A program made the position numbers and the translations under genes. A stretch of DNA of 64,000 nucleotides from Alteribacillus bidgolensis (GTDB lineage Bacteria > Bacillota > Bacilli > Bacillales > Marinococcaceae), in the NCBI RefSeq assembly GCF_002886255.1, contig NZ_KZ614149.1, forward strand, positions 1,922,001 to 1,986,000, in the 5' to 3' direction. Under the pieces are notes generated by a model, which was given only the letters and a program-made list of their open reading frames with translations, did no database searches and was not told the DNA's origin. Shown piece by piece: positions 48,845 through 57,928 of this stretch; the stretch's first letter is position 1; each line of letters opens with the position of its first letter.

Positions 48845-49828
48845 TTAATGGTCTTCGACTATCCATTTGGCAGCATCTAAGGCAAAGTAAGTGACGATTA
48901 AGTCTGCGCCAGCTCGCTTCATACTAGTTAGTTTTTCCATAACTACTTCCTTCTCATCAATCCAGCCATTTTGAGCTGCAGCTTTTATCATGGCATATTC
49001 ACCAGAAACGTTGTAAGCAACAACGGGAAGACCAGTTTCATTTTTCACTTCTCGAACGATATCAAGGTAGGACAAAGCTGGTTTTACGATTAAAAAGTCT
49101 GCTCCTTCGCTTACGTCCGATTTTGCTTCTCTCAGTGCTTCTAAACGGTTCGGAGGGTCCATTTGATAGGTTTTTCGGTCGCCGAAAGAAGGAGAACTGT
49201 GCGCTGCGTCCCGGAATGGACCATAAAAGGCGGACGCATATTTTACCGCATAGGACATAACAGGAATGTCGCTGAACCCTGCCTCATCTAGTCCTTTCCG
49301 AATAGCAGCGGTAAATCCATCCATCATATTAGAAGGAGCAATAACATCTGCTCCAGCTTTTGCTTGTGATACAGCTGTTTTCGTTAATAGTTCAAGCGAT
49401 GAATCATTTAATATAATACCATTGTCAATAACGCCGCAATGTCCATGGTCGGTATACTGACAAAGACACGTATCGGCAATCACCGTGAGGCTGGGATTTT
49501 CTTCTTTAATCTGCCGAATCGCTCTTTGAACGATACCGTTCTCTGTGTAAGCTTCTGTACCGCAATCATCTTTATGAGCAGGTACACCGAAAACAATAAC
49601 GGAAAGAATACCGCGGGCTTCCAACTTATCCATTTCTTCTTTTAAATAATCTAAAGAGACTTGGTGGACCCCCGGCATGGACGGTACTTCATTTTTTACA
49701 TTTTCTCCTTCTACCACAAAAATCGGATAAATCAAATCTTCTTTACGGAGAACGCTTTCTCTTACCATCGCACGAAGACCAGAAGACCGGCGCAGCCGTC
49801 GGTGTCTGTTAAACTCGATTTCGTTCAT
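48845..49828 (-). CDS. hemB: Porphobilinogen synthase HemB
   Basis: 327-residue TIM-barrel enzyme condensing two 5-aminolevulinate molecules. Zinc-binding cysteines C121, C123 and C131 (DTCLCQYTDHGHCG) and Schiff-base lysines K196 and K249 (DFLIVKPALSY) are all present. GAGGAGGAAAC precedes the ATG. 103 bp after hemD. Confidence 0.97.
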   Translation of the reverse strand: MNEIEFNRHRRLRRSSGLRAMVRESVLRKEDLIYPIFVVEGENVKNEVPSMPGVHQVSLDYLKEEMDKLEARGILSVIVFGVPAHKDDCGTEAYTENGIVQRAIRQIKEENPSLTVIADTCLCQYTDHGHCGVIDNGIILNDSSLELLTKTAVSQAKAGADVIAPSNMMDGFTAAIRKGLDEAGFSDIPVMSYAVKYASAFYGPFRDAAHSSPSFGDRKTYQMDPPNRLEALREAKSDVSEGADFLIVKPALSYLDIVREVKNETGLPVVAYNVSGEYAMIKAAAQNGWIDEKEVVMEKLTSMKRAGADLIVTYFALDAAKWIVEDH

Positions 49829-49930
49829 ATTTGTTTCCTCCTCATTGTAAAGCAGCTTCTATGTCATATGGTTCTCTGTTCTATAAATCAGCTGTCGCAT
49901 CAAGCACAGCAGCTCTCTTTTAAATACAAA

Positions 49931-50701
49931 TCAGCATTTATCCATTGATAACAGAGCATGCAGCATTCCTTTTATTGTATAAGGTTCAGCTGTTCTTATT
50001 CTCATAAAACCTTGATTACTCGCTTCCTTTTCAGTGACAGGACCGATACAGATGACCGGGATGCTTTTCCACAAAGAATCTTCGAGCCCGCTAAGAAAAT
50101 CGCAGAAGGTTTTCACCGCTGAAGGGCTGGTAAACGTCAAGACATCTAAACGTTTTTCTTGAATCAATTGGCGTAATATTTGTTTATTTTCATATACAGG
50201 CGCACTCGTATATAACGGCATCTCTGTAACAAGAGCACCTGCTTCTCTTAAGACAGAAGGGATAACATTTCTAGCTCGAGAACTTTTTGGCCATAAAATA
50301 TGATCTCCAACATTCGTTTTATTTCTGAGCTGTTCAGCTAACTCTTCAGCATAAAAATGATCCGGGATCAAGTCAATTTGCCAGCCAGCTTCCTCAAGAG
50401 CTTTTGCTGTTTTTTGCCCCACTGCTGCAATATGTGCGTTATGTATTAAGGCTGCTTCGCTTTCTTTAAGGGCTTCTTGAAAAAAACGTACAGCATTAGC
50501 GCTAGTAAAAACAATCCAATCAAAAGAGAGCTCTTCCAATTTTCTCAGCTGCTTGTTCCATTGCTCTTGTTCGCGCAAGGTATGAATTAAGGGAAGAACT
50601 CTAGCCGTCCCCCCCTTTTCTTCGATTAACCGTGCGAAACCTGATGCTTGCCGGGCAGGTCTTGTTACTAAGATGGTGTACCCGGTAAGCTGCCGACTCA
50701 T
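49931..50701 (-). CDS. hemD: Uroporphyrinogen-III synthase HemD
   Basis: 256 residues in two similar domains. It cyclises hydroxymethylbilane with inversion of ring D. The family is poorly conserved; support comes from FDWIVFTSANAVRFF, VGQKTAKALEEAG, TFTSPSAVKTF and the operon position. The ATG overlaps the hemC stop by 4 bp (ATGA). Confidence 0.93.
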   Translation of the reverse strand: MSRQLTGYTILVTRPARQASGFARLIEEKGGTARVLPLIHTLREQEQWNKQLRKLEELSFDWIVFTSANAVRFFQEALKESEAALIHNAHIAAVGQKTAKALEEAGWQIDLIPDHFYAEELAEQLRNKTNVGDHILWPKSSRARNVIPSVLREAGALVTEMPLYTSAPVYENKQILRQLIQEKRLDVLTFTSPSAVKTFCDFLSGLEDSLWKSIPVICIGPVTEKEASNQGFMRIRTAEPYTIKGMLHALLSMDKC

Positions 50702-51633
50702 TGGTTATCCAGCTCTCTTTTCACTTTATCTAAAATTTCTTTCGCTCCTTGTTCTAAAAGAAGATGAGCCGCATCCCGGCCGACTTGTTCAGGGTCAGCT
50801 CCGCGTCTTGTTTCCTTTAAAATCACTTTTCCATCAGGCGAACCGACAAGAGCAGTTAATTCTACCTCACCATCTTCCTCTAATGTAGCATAACCGCCGA
50901 TTGGCACCTGGCAGCCGCCTTCTACTGCTTGCAAAAAGGCCCGTTCCGCTGTCACTCTTTTTCTTACCGCTTCATCGTTTAAATGAGCAAGCAAATCTAA
51001 TACTTCTTTATCATCATTTCTGCACTCAAGCCCTAAAGCACCTTGACCGACTGCAGGAATGCACACGTCTGGTTCAAGATACTCTGTTACGAGGTCTCCG
51101 CCCCAGCCCATTCTCTCTAAACCGGCCGAAGCCAAAATGATCGCATCAAAATTTTCTTCACGCAGTTTACGGAGCCTTGTTTCAATATTACCACGTATCC
51201 ATTGCACATTAAGATCCGGCCGGTGGGCAAGGAGCTGGGCAGAACGGCGCAAACTGCTCGTTCCAACAACAGAGCCTTCCGGAAGGTCTTCTAAACGTAT
51301 ATGGTCATTTGCAATGAAAGCGTCCCGCGGATCGACACGGTTTGTTATCGCCCCAATTGTAAAACCGTCCTGCAGCTCACCAGGCATATCTTTCATACTG
51401 TGTACGGCAATATCAATTTCTTTATCTTCCATGGCCTGTTCAATTTCTTTAACAAACAAGCCTTTTCCTCCCACTTTAGAAAGAGTGACATCAAGAATTT
51501 TATCACCCTTAGTGACAATCTTTTTTATTTCGTAATTGTAGGGAAGATCTAACTTTTTCAATTCGCTGATAACCCATTCTGTCTGCTTCATCGCCAAGTT
51601 GCTTTTTCTTGTTCCTAATACAATGGTGCGCAT
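50698..51633 (-). CDS. hemC: Hydroxymethylbilane synthase HemC
   Basis: 311 residues. Polymerises four porphobilinogens. C241 in GGCQVPIGGYA carries the dipyrromethane cofactor; GTRKSNLAMKQT and GTSSLRRSAQLL are conserved. Translationally coupled to hemD. GGAGGTAAACG precedes the ATG. Confidence 0.97.
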   Translation of the reverse strand: MRTIVLGTRKSNLAMKQTEWVISELKKLDLPYNYEIKKIVTKGDKILDVTLSKVGGKGLFVKEIEQAMEDKEIDIAVHSMKDMPGELQDGFTIGAITNRVDPRDAFIANDHIRLEDLPEGSVVGTSSLRRSAQLLAHRPDLNVQWIRGNIETRLRKLREENFDAIILASAGLERMGWGGDLVTEYLEPDVCIPAVGQGALGLECRNDDKEVLDLLAHLNDEAVRKRVTAERAFLQAVEGGCQVPIGGYATLEEDGEVELTALVGSPDGKVILKETRRGADPEQVGRDAAHLLLEQGAKEILDKVKRELDNQ

Positions 51634-51661
51634 CGTTTACCTCCAAAACGTTTATACGGTA

Positions 51662-52492
51662 TTAAAAATACCAGAAGTGAAAATCTGTTAGTTCCCCTGA
51701 CAAAAAGTAATTAATTAACACTAATAAAAACCCTGCCAGGTTTAACAATGTCATATTGTAACCTCTGCGTTGTCTGACGGCCCATAGATATAGGTAAATA
51801 CTGTATACGATCAATACAGACGCCGAACCGAGTACTTTTGCGTCCAGCCAGGGCAGCTCATGAAGCTGAATGGATGCCCACACTAATCCTAAAATTAACC
51901 CGAGCAGCATACATGGAACCCCAAACAATGTCATAAAAAAAGACAGTCTTTCCATTTTAGGCAAATTCTCAAGCCTTAATAACTTTTTACCCCATTGTTT
52001 CCTTTTTAATAACTGATGCTGAAGGGTATACATTGCTGCAAAAACAAAAGCCATCGTAAAGGCGGCATATGACAATAGAATCAGTGTAATGTGAACGACT
52101 AATAATTCTGATATCAGCAAGTCATTCAACTCAGTTGGCACGTCTCCATCCGGCGTGAACAGACTGAAAGCCATCATCACAAATCCGACTACGTTAGTGA
52201 AAAATACGAGAAAATCCATACGGAAAAATCGGTTAATGACTAACGATAAGGTGATTAGCAGCCAGGCATAAAAAAACAGCCCTTCAAATGGAGTAATCAC
52301 GGGCAGTCTGTCATATTCCAGCGCCCGGATGAAGAAAAAGATCGTTTGCAGCACCCAGACAATAGAAAGCAACCAGAAGGCGATACGGTTCACCTTCCGG
52401 TTGTTCTGCATAAAGTCAATAAAATATCCTAATACGCTAAGGCTGTATAACACAATGGTTACAACATAGATAACACCGGCTGCAGCAACCAT
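51662..52492 (-). CDS. hemX: HemX, cytochrome c assembly-type membrane protein
   Basis: 276 residues with eight predicted membrane helices, of the CcsA/CcmF-like family. B. subtilis HemX lowers HemA (glutamyl-tRNA reductase) amount, and the hemA-hemX order is the same here. It is 17 bp after hemA. Confidence 0.92.
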   Translation of the reverse strand: MVAAAGVIYVVTIVLYSLSVLGYFIDFMQNNRKVNRIAFWLLSIVWVLQTIFFFIRALEYDRLPVITPFEGLFFYAWLLITLSLVINRFFRMDFLVFFTNVVGFVMMAFSLFTPDGDVPTELNDLLISELLVVHITLILLSYAAFTMAFVFAAMYTLQHQLLKRKQWGKKLLRLENLPKMERLSFFMTLFGVPCMLLGLILGLVWASIQLHELPWLDAKVLGSASVLIVYSIYLYLWAVRQRRGYNMTLLNLAGFLLVLINYFLSGELTDFHFWYF

Positions 52493-52509
52493 ATGTTAAA
52501 ACTCCTCTC

Positions 52510-53904
52510 TTAGGAGCGGACTTTTACGTCTTTTCCATAGGCGTAAGGGAGGAATGAATGTTTTTTTTGTCTCGTCCATTCGGACTCTGCTTCCTCTACT
52601 TTTGCCTGTTGTTCTTCCGCTTCCTTCGCCAATTCCACTTCTTCTTCTAGTGCAAATATTTCTGTAAACAAAGCAAGCGTTTCATCTGCGTCCGGCTCAG
52701 CGGCAATTTCTTTTGCTCTTGTAATCGGATCACGAAGCATTTGATTAATGATGCTTTTTGTGTGTTTGCGCAGTACCTTTTTCTCCCGCTCACTCAAATC
52801 AGGAAGCTTGCGTTCAATGCTTTGCATCGTTTCCGATTGAATATTTAACGCTTTTGTCCGCAGGGCAGAAATAACAGGAACAACTCCAAGCGTATGCACC
52901 CATTCTTTGAACCGGCCCAATTCCGCCTGAATCATTTCTTCTATCTTTTCTGCTTCTTGTTTGCGCTCTTCTAAATTAGCAGCAACAATCCCTTGTAAAT
53001 CATCAATATCATACAAGAAAATGTTGTCCAGACTGTCGATCGCCGGATCAAGATCTCTTGGAACTGCTATATCGACCATAAAGAGCGGCCGTCCTTTTCG
53101 TTTTTTCAACACTTTCTCTACCATGTTCTTGTTAATAACATAGTCCCCTGAACCTGTGGAAGAGATAATGATATCAGCTTTTGCGATGCTTGTCTGAAGA
53201 TGATCCATACTTTCTGCTTTGCCAAGGAACTTTTCAGCAAGTTCAGCCGCTTTTGCATACGTACGGTTTAACACAGTTATCTCTGCTGCGCCGTTTGAAT
53301 GAAGATGCTTTGCCGTCAGCTCACTCATCTTCCCAGCGCCAAGGACCATGACATGCTTGTCCTTAAAATCTCCAAGAATTTTCTTCCCAAGCTCTACCGC
53401 TGCATAACTGACGGATACAGCATTATCATTAATTTCTGTTTCATGGTGAGCTTTTTTCGCAAAAGTGACCGCCTGTTTAAATAATTCATTAAAGACAGTT
53501 CCTGTAGAGTCTTCCTGCTGGGCTAAAAGAAAGCTGTCTTTCACCTGGCCAAGAATTTGTGTTTCCCCTAACACCATTGAATCAAGACCAGTTACAACCC
53601 GAAACAAATGCTGTACCGCAGCATCATTTTCACGAATGTTTAAATAAGAGCTGAAATCATCGACTGGCAAATCAAACCATTGTGATAAAAACTTTTTTAT
53701 AAAATGGCGGCCGGTATGCAGCTGATCAGCAACGGCATAAATTTCTGTACGATTACAAGTAGAAACAATTGTGCATTCTAAAATGCTTTTCATACCGCGA
53801 AGCTGGTGAAGCGCATCCGGAAGGGTATCGTCCTGAAACGCCAATTGTTCTCTTATTTCCACAGGGGTTGTTTTATAATCTAGTCCAGCTGCTAATATGT
53901 GCAT
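52510..53904 (-). CDS. hemA: Glutamyl-tRNA reductase HemA
   Basis: 464 residues, first enzyme of haem synthesis. Catalytic C50 lies in VSTCNRTE. The NADPH domain has VLGAGKMSELTAKHL, and the C-terminal dimerisation helices run from ~320. First gene of the operon. GTAGGGGGTG precedes the ATG. An extended leader of about 140 nt separates promoter and start. Confidence 0.97.
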   Translation of the reverse strand: MHILAAGLDYKTTPVEIREQLAFQDDTLPDALHQLRGMKSILECTIVSTCNRTEIYAVADQLHTGRHFIKKFLSQWFDLPVDDFSSYLNIRENDAAVQHLFRVVTGLDSMVLGETQILGQVKDSFLLAQQEDSTGTVFNELFKQAVTFAKKAHHETEINDNAVSVSYAAVELGKKILGDFKDKHVMVLGAGKMSELTAKHLHSNGAAEITVLNRTYAKAAELAEKFLGKAESMDHLQTSIAKADIIISSTGSGDYVINKNMVEKVLKKRKGRPLFMVDIAVPRDLDPAIDSLDNIFLYDIDDLQGIVAANLEERKQEAEKIEEMIQAELGRFKEWVHTLGVVPVISALRTKALNIQSETMQSIERKLPDLSEREKKVLRKHTKSIINQMLRDPITRAKEIAAEPDADETLALFTEIFALEEEVELAKEAEEQQAKVEEAESEWTRQKKHSFLPYAYGKDVKVRS

Positions 53905-54054
53905 GATGTGTCACCCCCTACTAAAATTCCTTTTAAAAAGCGGATGCGCTCTTCACAGCTGCCCGAAGCTGGCGGAACGCCGCTTGTGAACCCCAAATAC
54001 TTCATTGTCATTCTATCTTTTAAAAGTTTACTTAATATAGTTATACCATTTTTT

Positions 54055-54083
54055 ATTATAACATGCACATCAACTGCTTCCAA
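54055..54083 (-). promoter_or_regulatory. Sigma-A promoter of the hem operon
   Basis: TTGGAA, 17 bp, TATAAT on the minus strand with a TG-extended -10 (TGTTATAAT). The leader contains small dyads (CAGCT/AGCTG). Confidence 0.7.
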
Positions 54084-54160
54084 AAATAAATGTGAACAGT
54101 CGCTGACATCTATGATAAGATAAGTAATCGAAAAAAACGTTTGCTGATGGAGGCCCCTTC

Positions 54161-54643
54161 ATGAAAAAACAAAGTATATTTTACGGCATCCTTCTTGCTG
54201 GCATAGGACTTCTTATGATAATTCATATATGGAATTTTTCCGTGCCGGCCCAATGGCTGAAATGGCCGACAATCCTCTTGATTGCCGGGTTGGCATTCAC
54301 AGCTGAGGCGTTAAGTTCTCGTGCCTCGCTTTCTTTTTTACCTGGAATCTTATTATTACTGCTTGGTGCTCATTTACACCTTGTCAGCCTATCATCCTAT
54401 TGGCCTGACCATCCTGGCATGTATGGAGCGATTATAGGCATTGCTATTTTAATGGATTATTTAAAAACAAGGTCTTCTGGATGGTTTAGCGGTTTATTAT
54501 TATTAGCAGTAAGCGGGGTGTACTTTTTTGAAGAGGAACTTCACCGTTTCCTTGACAGTACTCTTTTGGCCCCTGCTTTGCGATTTGCTCCGTTCGTTTT
54601 ATTAGGAGTCGGCCTTTATTTGGCTCTGTTAAAAAAAAGATAA
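54161..54643 (+). CDS. Hydrophobic membrane protein, unknown function
   Basis: 160 residues with about five to six membrane helices, resembling LiaI/LiaF-type or DUF5668 membrane regions. GGAGGCC precedes the ATG. It occupies the position of ysxD between engB and hemA in B. subtilis; homology to YsxD is not established. Convergent with engB and divergent from hemA. Confidence 0.65.
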   Translation: MKKQSIFYGILLAGIGLLMIIHIWNFSVPAQWLKWPTILLIAGLAFTAEALSSRASLSFLPGILLLLLGAHLHLVSLSSYWPDHPGMYGAIIGIAILMDYLKTRSSGWFSGLLLLAVSGVYFFEEELHRFLDSTLLAPALRFAPFVLLGVGLYLALLKKR

Positions 54644-54667
54644 TTATTTCGATGTCTTACCTTCACA

Positions 54668-55249
54668 TTAGGTAAGGTGCAGTATTTCTTTCCATGCTTC
54701 GTCTTTGCCTTGCCCTGTTTCAGAGGAAAATAAAATAATTTTATCCTCTTTTTCCATTTGCAGCGTTTCTTTTACTTGTTTAAGATGTTTTGGGCGTTTA
54801 TTTTTTGATACCTTATCAGCTTTTGTAGCGATAACAATAACCGGAAGCTCAAAATACTTCAAATACTCATACATTTGGATATCCTCTGCGCTTGGCTTAT
54901 GCCTTATGTCTACTATCTGTACGATACCGCACAGTTCTTCTCGTTCGGAAAGGTATGTTTCAATCATCTTTCCCCAAGATGCTCGTTCCGCTTTTGAGAC
55001 TTTTGCATAGCCATACCCTGGAACATCAACAAAAATGAGATCATCGTTAATATTATAGAAATTGAGTGTCCGTGTTTTTCCTGGTTTGGAAGACGTATGT
55101 GCTAAGTTTTTTCTCGTTAAGAGCGTATTAATAAAAGTAGATTTTCCTACATTAGACCGACCTGCCAGTGCAATTTCCGGCAGGCGGTTATTTGGATATT
55201 GTTCTGATTTTACGGCGCTGATAATCAGCTCCGCTTTATTGACCTTCAT
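54668..55249 (-). CDS. engB: Ribosome biogenesis GTPase EngB (YsxC)
   Basis: 193-residue GTPase for 50S subunit assembly. G1 GRSNVGKS, G3 DVPGYG and G4 ATKAD are visible. ATG at 55249 has GGGGGAGG upstream; a longer frame starts inside lon and lacks a site. It overlaps the lon end by 14 bp, so translational coupling is likely. Confidence 0.96.
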   Translation of the reverse strand: MKVNKAELIISAVKSEQYPNNRLPEIALAGRSNVGKSTFINTLLTRKNLAHTSSKPGKTRTLNFYNINDDLIFVDVPGYGYAKVSKAERASWGKMIETYLSEREELCGIVQIVDIRHKPSAEDIQMYEYLKYFELPVIVIATKADKVSKNKRPKHLKQVKETLQMEKEDKIILFSSETGQGKDEAWKEILHLT

Positions 55250-57569
55250 GTTCCTCCCCCAATGCATGTTTTAGTACCTCATCGAGATGTGAGACAGTGA
55301 TATACATAAGGTCCTCCCTTACACTTTCTGGAATATCTTCTAAGTCTTTTTCGTTTTCTTTTGGAATAATGACTTTTTTAAGCCCCGCTCTATGAGCACT
55401 CATGCTTTTTTCTTTTAAGCCGCCGATTGGAAGAACCCTTCCGCGAAGTGTAATCTCTCCAGTCATACCTACTTCTTTTTTTACTTTTCGTCCAGTAAGC
55501 GCGGATATGAGAGCTGTAGCCATTGTTATCCCAGCAGACGGACCATCCTTTGGGGTAGCCCCTTCTGGAACATGAATGTGAATATCATATTTTTCATAGA
55601 AGTCCGGTTCAATTTTTAAATCATCCACCCGGGAGCGAATGTAACTAAATGCTGCCTGAGCAGACTCTTTCATAACATCACCGAGTTTACCTGTTAGCGT
55701 TAACTCGCCTTTCCCTTTTGCAAGCGATACTTCAATCGATAATGTATTTCCGCCGCCTGTTGTATAAGCAAGACCAGTCGCAGCGCCGATTTGATCAACA
55801 TCTTCTGCCTGCCCGTACCTGAATTTAGGCTTACCTAGCATTTCTTCTATCGTGTTAGGAGTGACAATGACTCTTTTTCTTTCCCCTGAAACAATTTTTT
55901 TTGCAGCTTTCCGGCAGACCGTTGCTATTTCTCGTTCTAAACTCCGCACACCGGCTTCTCTTGTGTAATAACGGATAAGCTTAAGAAGTGCATCATCTTT
56001 TACTTGAATTTTCCCTTTAGTCAAACCGTGTTCTTTAATTTGTTTTGGGAGCAGGTACCCTTTTGCAATACCTTGCTTTTCAATTTCTGTATAACCAGCA
56101 ATTGAAATAATTTCCATGCGGTCTAACAGTGGTTCTGGAATAGCAGAAACATTATTTGCCGTCGTAATAAACATTACTTTAGAAAGATCATAAGTTTCTT
56201 CAATATAATGATCACTGAAAGCATTATTTTGTTCAGGATCTAAAACTTCAAGCATCGCAGACGATGGATCCCCGCGGAAATCACTTGCCATTTTATCAAT
56301 TTCATCTAGTAAAAATACTGGATTAATTGAGCCCGCTTTTTTCATTGCTTGAATAATTCGTCCTGGCATCGCTCCTACATACGTGCGACGATGGCCGCGA
56401 ATTTCTGCCTCATCTCTTACCCCGCCTAGTGAAATCCGCACAAACTTTCTTTCTAAAGCTCGGGCAACTGAACGGGCAAGGGATGTTTTTCCTACCCCTG
56501 GCGGACCTGATAAGCACAAAATCGGTCCTTTCAGAGATTGTGTCAGCTCTTGTACGGCTAAATATTCAAGTACTCTCTCTTTTACTTTATCTAATCCGTA
56601 ATGGTCTTCATCTAAAATTTCTTGTGCATTATTAATGTCAAGACGATCAGTTGTTTCTTCTGTCCATGGCAGCTGCGTAAGCCACTCAATATAATTTCGA
56701 ATGACAGAGCTTTCTGCTGAAGTGGAAGGCATTTTTTCATAGCGGTCTAATTCTTTGTATGCTTTTTCTTCCACATTTTCAGGCATCGTTGCTTCTTCTA
56801 TTTTTTCCCGTAATTCTTCGACTTCACCCGTTTTTCCTTCTTTATCTCCGAGCTCTTTTTGAATAGCTTTCATCTGCTCACGAAGATAATATTCTTTTTG
56901 GGTTTTTTCCATTGATTTTTTTACGCGCTGTCCAATTTTTTGTTCGAGACCGAGCACTTCTTTTTCATTATTTAAAATTTCTAAAATGCGCATGAGACGA
57001 TCTCGTACATTGACGGTCTCAAGCAGTGTTTGCTTTTCTGAGACTTTCAGCGGCAGGTGGGAAGAAACAATATCAGCAAGACGTCCTGGTTGAGCTATGT
57101 CTTGTACGGATTGCAGCGTTTCATTTGAAACTTTTTTTGATATGTTTACATATTGCTCAAATTGTTCAATGACATTTCTCATTAACGCTTGTTCTTCAGA
57201 ATCATTACCGTTTTCTTCTTCATTTAAGACAGCCATTTCTATTTCAAAGTAATCTTTTTGGTCTAAGAAACGTTTGATTTTAGCTCGTTCAAGTCCTTCA
57301 ACTAGCACACGTATTGTACCATTCGGGAGTTTAAGCATTTGCTTTACTTTTGCTAACGTTCCAATATGATACATATCTTCTTCATCTGGTTCATCTACGG
57401 ATAAATCGATTTGGCTGGTTAGGAAAATTTCACTGTCATCTACCATTGACTGTTCAAGCGCCTGTACTGATTTCTCCCGGCCCACATCAAGATGCAGCAC
57501 CATCGTAGGAAAAACAAGTAAGCCTCGCAAAGGAAGCAACGGTATGTTTCGAGTATTTTGTTCACTCAC
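55236..57569 (-). CDS. lonA: ATP-dependent protease LonA
   Basis: 777 residues: N-terminal substrate domain (1-200), AAA+ module with GPPGVGKT (Walker A) and FLLDEIDK (Walker B), and protease domain with the catalytic Ser in DGPSAG and its Lys partner downstream. The GTG start (VSEQNTRNIPLLPLRG) is chosen because family members begin at this point, and GGGGGTG lies upstream; the frame extends 39 codons further with no support. Confidence 0.95.
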   Translation of the reverse strand: MSEQNTRNIPLLPLRGLLVFPTMVLHLDVGREKSVQALEQSMVDDSEIFLTSQIDLSVDEPDEEDMYHIGTLAKVKQMLKLPNGTIRVLVEGLERAKIKRFLDQKDYFEIEMAVLNEEENGNDSEEQALMRNVIEQFEQYVNISKKVSNETLQSVQDIAQPGRLADIVSSHLPLKVSEKQTLLETVNVRDRLMRILEILNNEKEVLGLEQKIGQRVKKSMEKTQKEYYLREQMKAIQKELGDKEGKTGEVEELREKIEEATMPENVEEKAYKELDRYEKMPSTSAESSVIRNYIEWLTQLPWTEETTDRLDINNAQEILDEDHYGLDKVKERVLEYLAVQELTQSLKGPILCLSGPPGVGKTSLARSVARALERKFVRISLGGVRDEAEIRGHRRTYVGAMPGRIIQAMKKAGSINPVFLLDEIDKMASDFRGDPSSAMLEVLDPEQNNAFSDHYIEETYDLSKVMFITTANNVSAIPEPLLDRMEIISIAGYTEIEKQGIAKGYLLPKQIKEHGLTKGKIQVKDDALLKLIRYYTREAGVRSLEREIATVCRKAAKKIVSGERKRVIVTPNTIEEMLGKPKFRYGQAEDVDQIGAATGLAYTTGGGNTLSIEVSLAKGKGELTLTGKLGDVMKESAQAAFSYIRSRVDDLKIEPDFYEKYDIHIHVPEGATPKDGPSAGITMATALISALTGRKVKKEVGMTGEITLRGRVLPIGGLKEKSMSAHRAGLKKVIIPKENEKDLEDIPESVREDLMYITVSHLDEVLKHALGEEHEGQ

Positions 57570-57657
57570 CAGACAACACCCCCAATAATCTGTTTTTAGT
57601 ATACCTGCTGCAACAGGATAGTCATACATATCGTTCCTTCTATGTATCCATTTTCTT

Positions 57658-57703
57658 GTGAAAAAAAGCCCGCTTTTATATAGCATTTCGTGAAGCGGGC
57701 TTT
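57658..57703 (-). terminator. Terminator between lonB and lonA
   Basis: AAAGCCCGCTT/AAGCGGGCTTT with a seven-T tail on the minus strand. Confidence 0.88.
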
Positions 57704-57817
57704 ACCTTTATATTTTTTTAACACCCGAGAGACAAGAACTTAGTAATAATTCTATCCTATTGATCATCTGTTTGTCTAATGACTGGCTTGCAGCAGACAA
57801 GCGCAAACTGTCTGATA

Positions 57818-57914
57818 TAGAAAAGCTCGGCTTGCCGCCGAGTAGTTATGGCGGAAGTCGTAGTTTTACTTATACTTTGTTCCTTTAACTTAAACTTTCC
57901 TAAAGTATAAAATA
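57818..57914 (+). repeat. Dispersed two-stem repeat (family 1), good copy
   Basis: CTCGGC-ttgcc-GCCGAG hairpin (57826-57842); the same strand can instead pair CTTGCCGCC with GGCGGAAG. The right half has TTATACTTT (57870) and AAAGTATAA (57902), a second stem. Confidence 0.85.
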
Positions 57915-57928
57915 AAGATAGATCAATT

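Larger units (their letters stand above)
57570..57928. other. lonB-lonA gap
   Basis: 359 bp containing the lonB terminator (57658-57703) and a repeat-family-1 copy (57818-57914). The lonA promoter should lie in 57570-57657 but no strong hexamers were identified. Confidence 0.55.

Noticed and set aside
53892..54083. 63-codon frame overlapping the hemA start
   Set aside because: It overlaps promoter and leader, has no ribosome binding site and no recognisable product.
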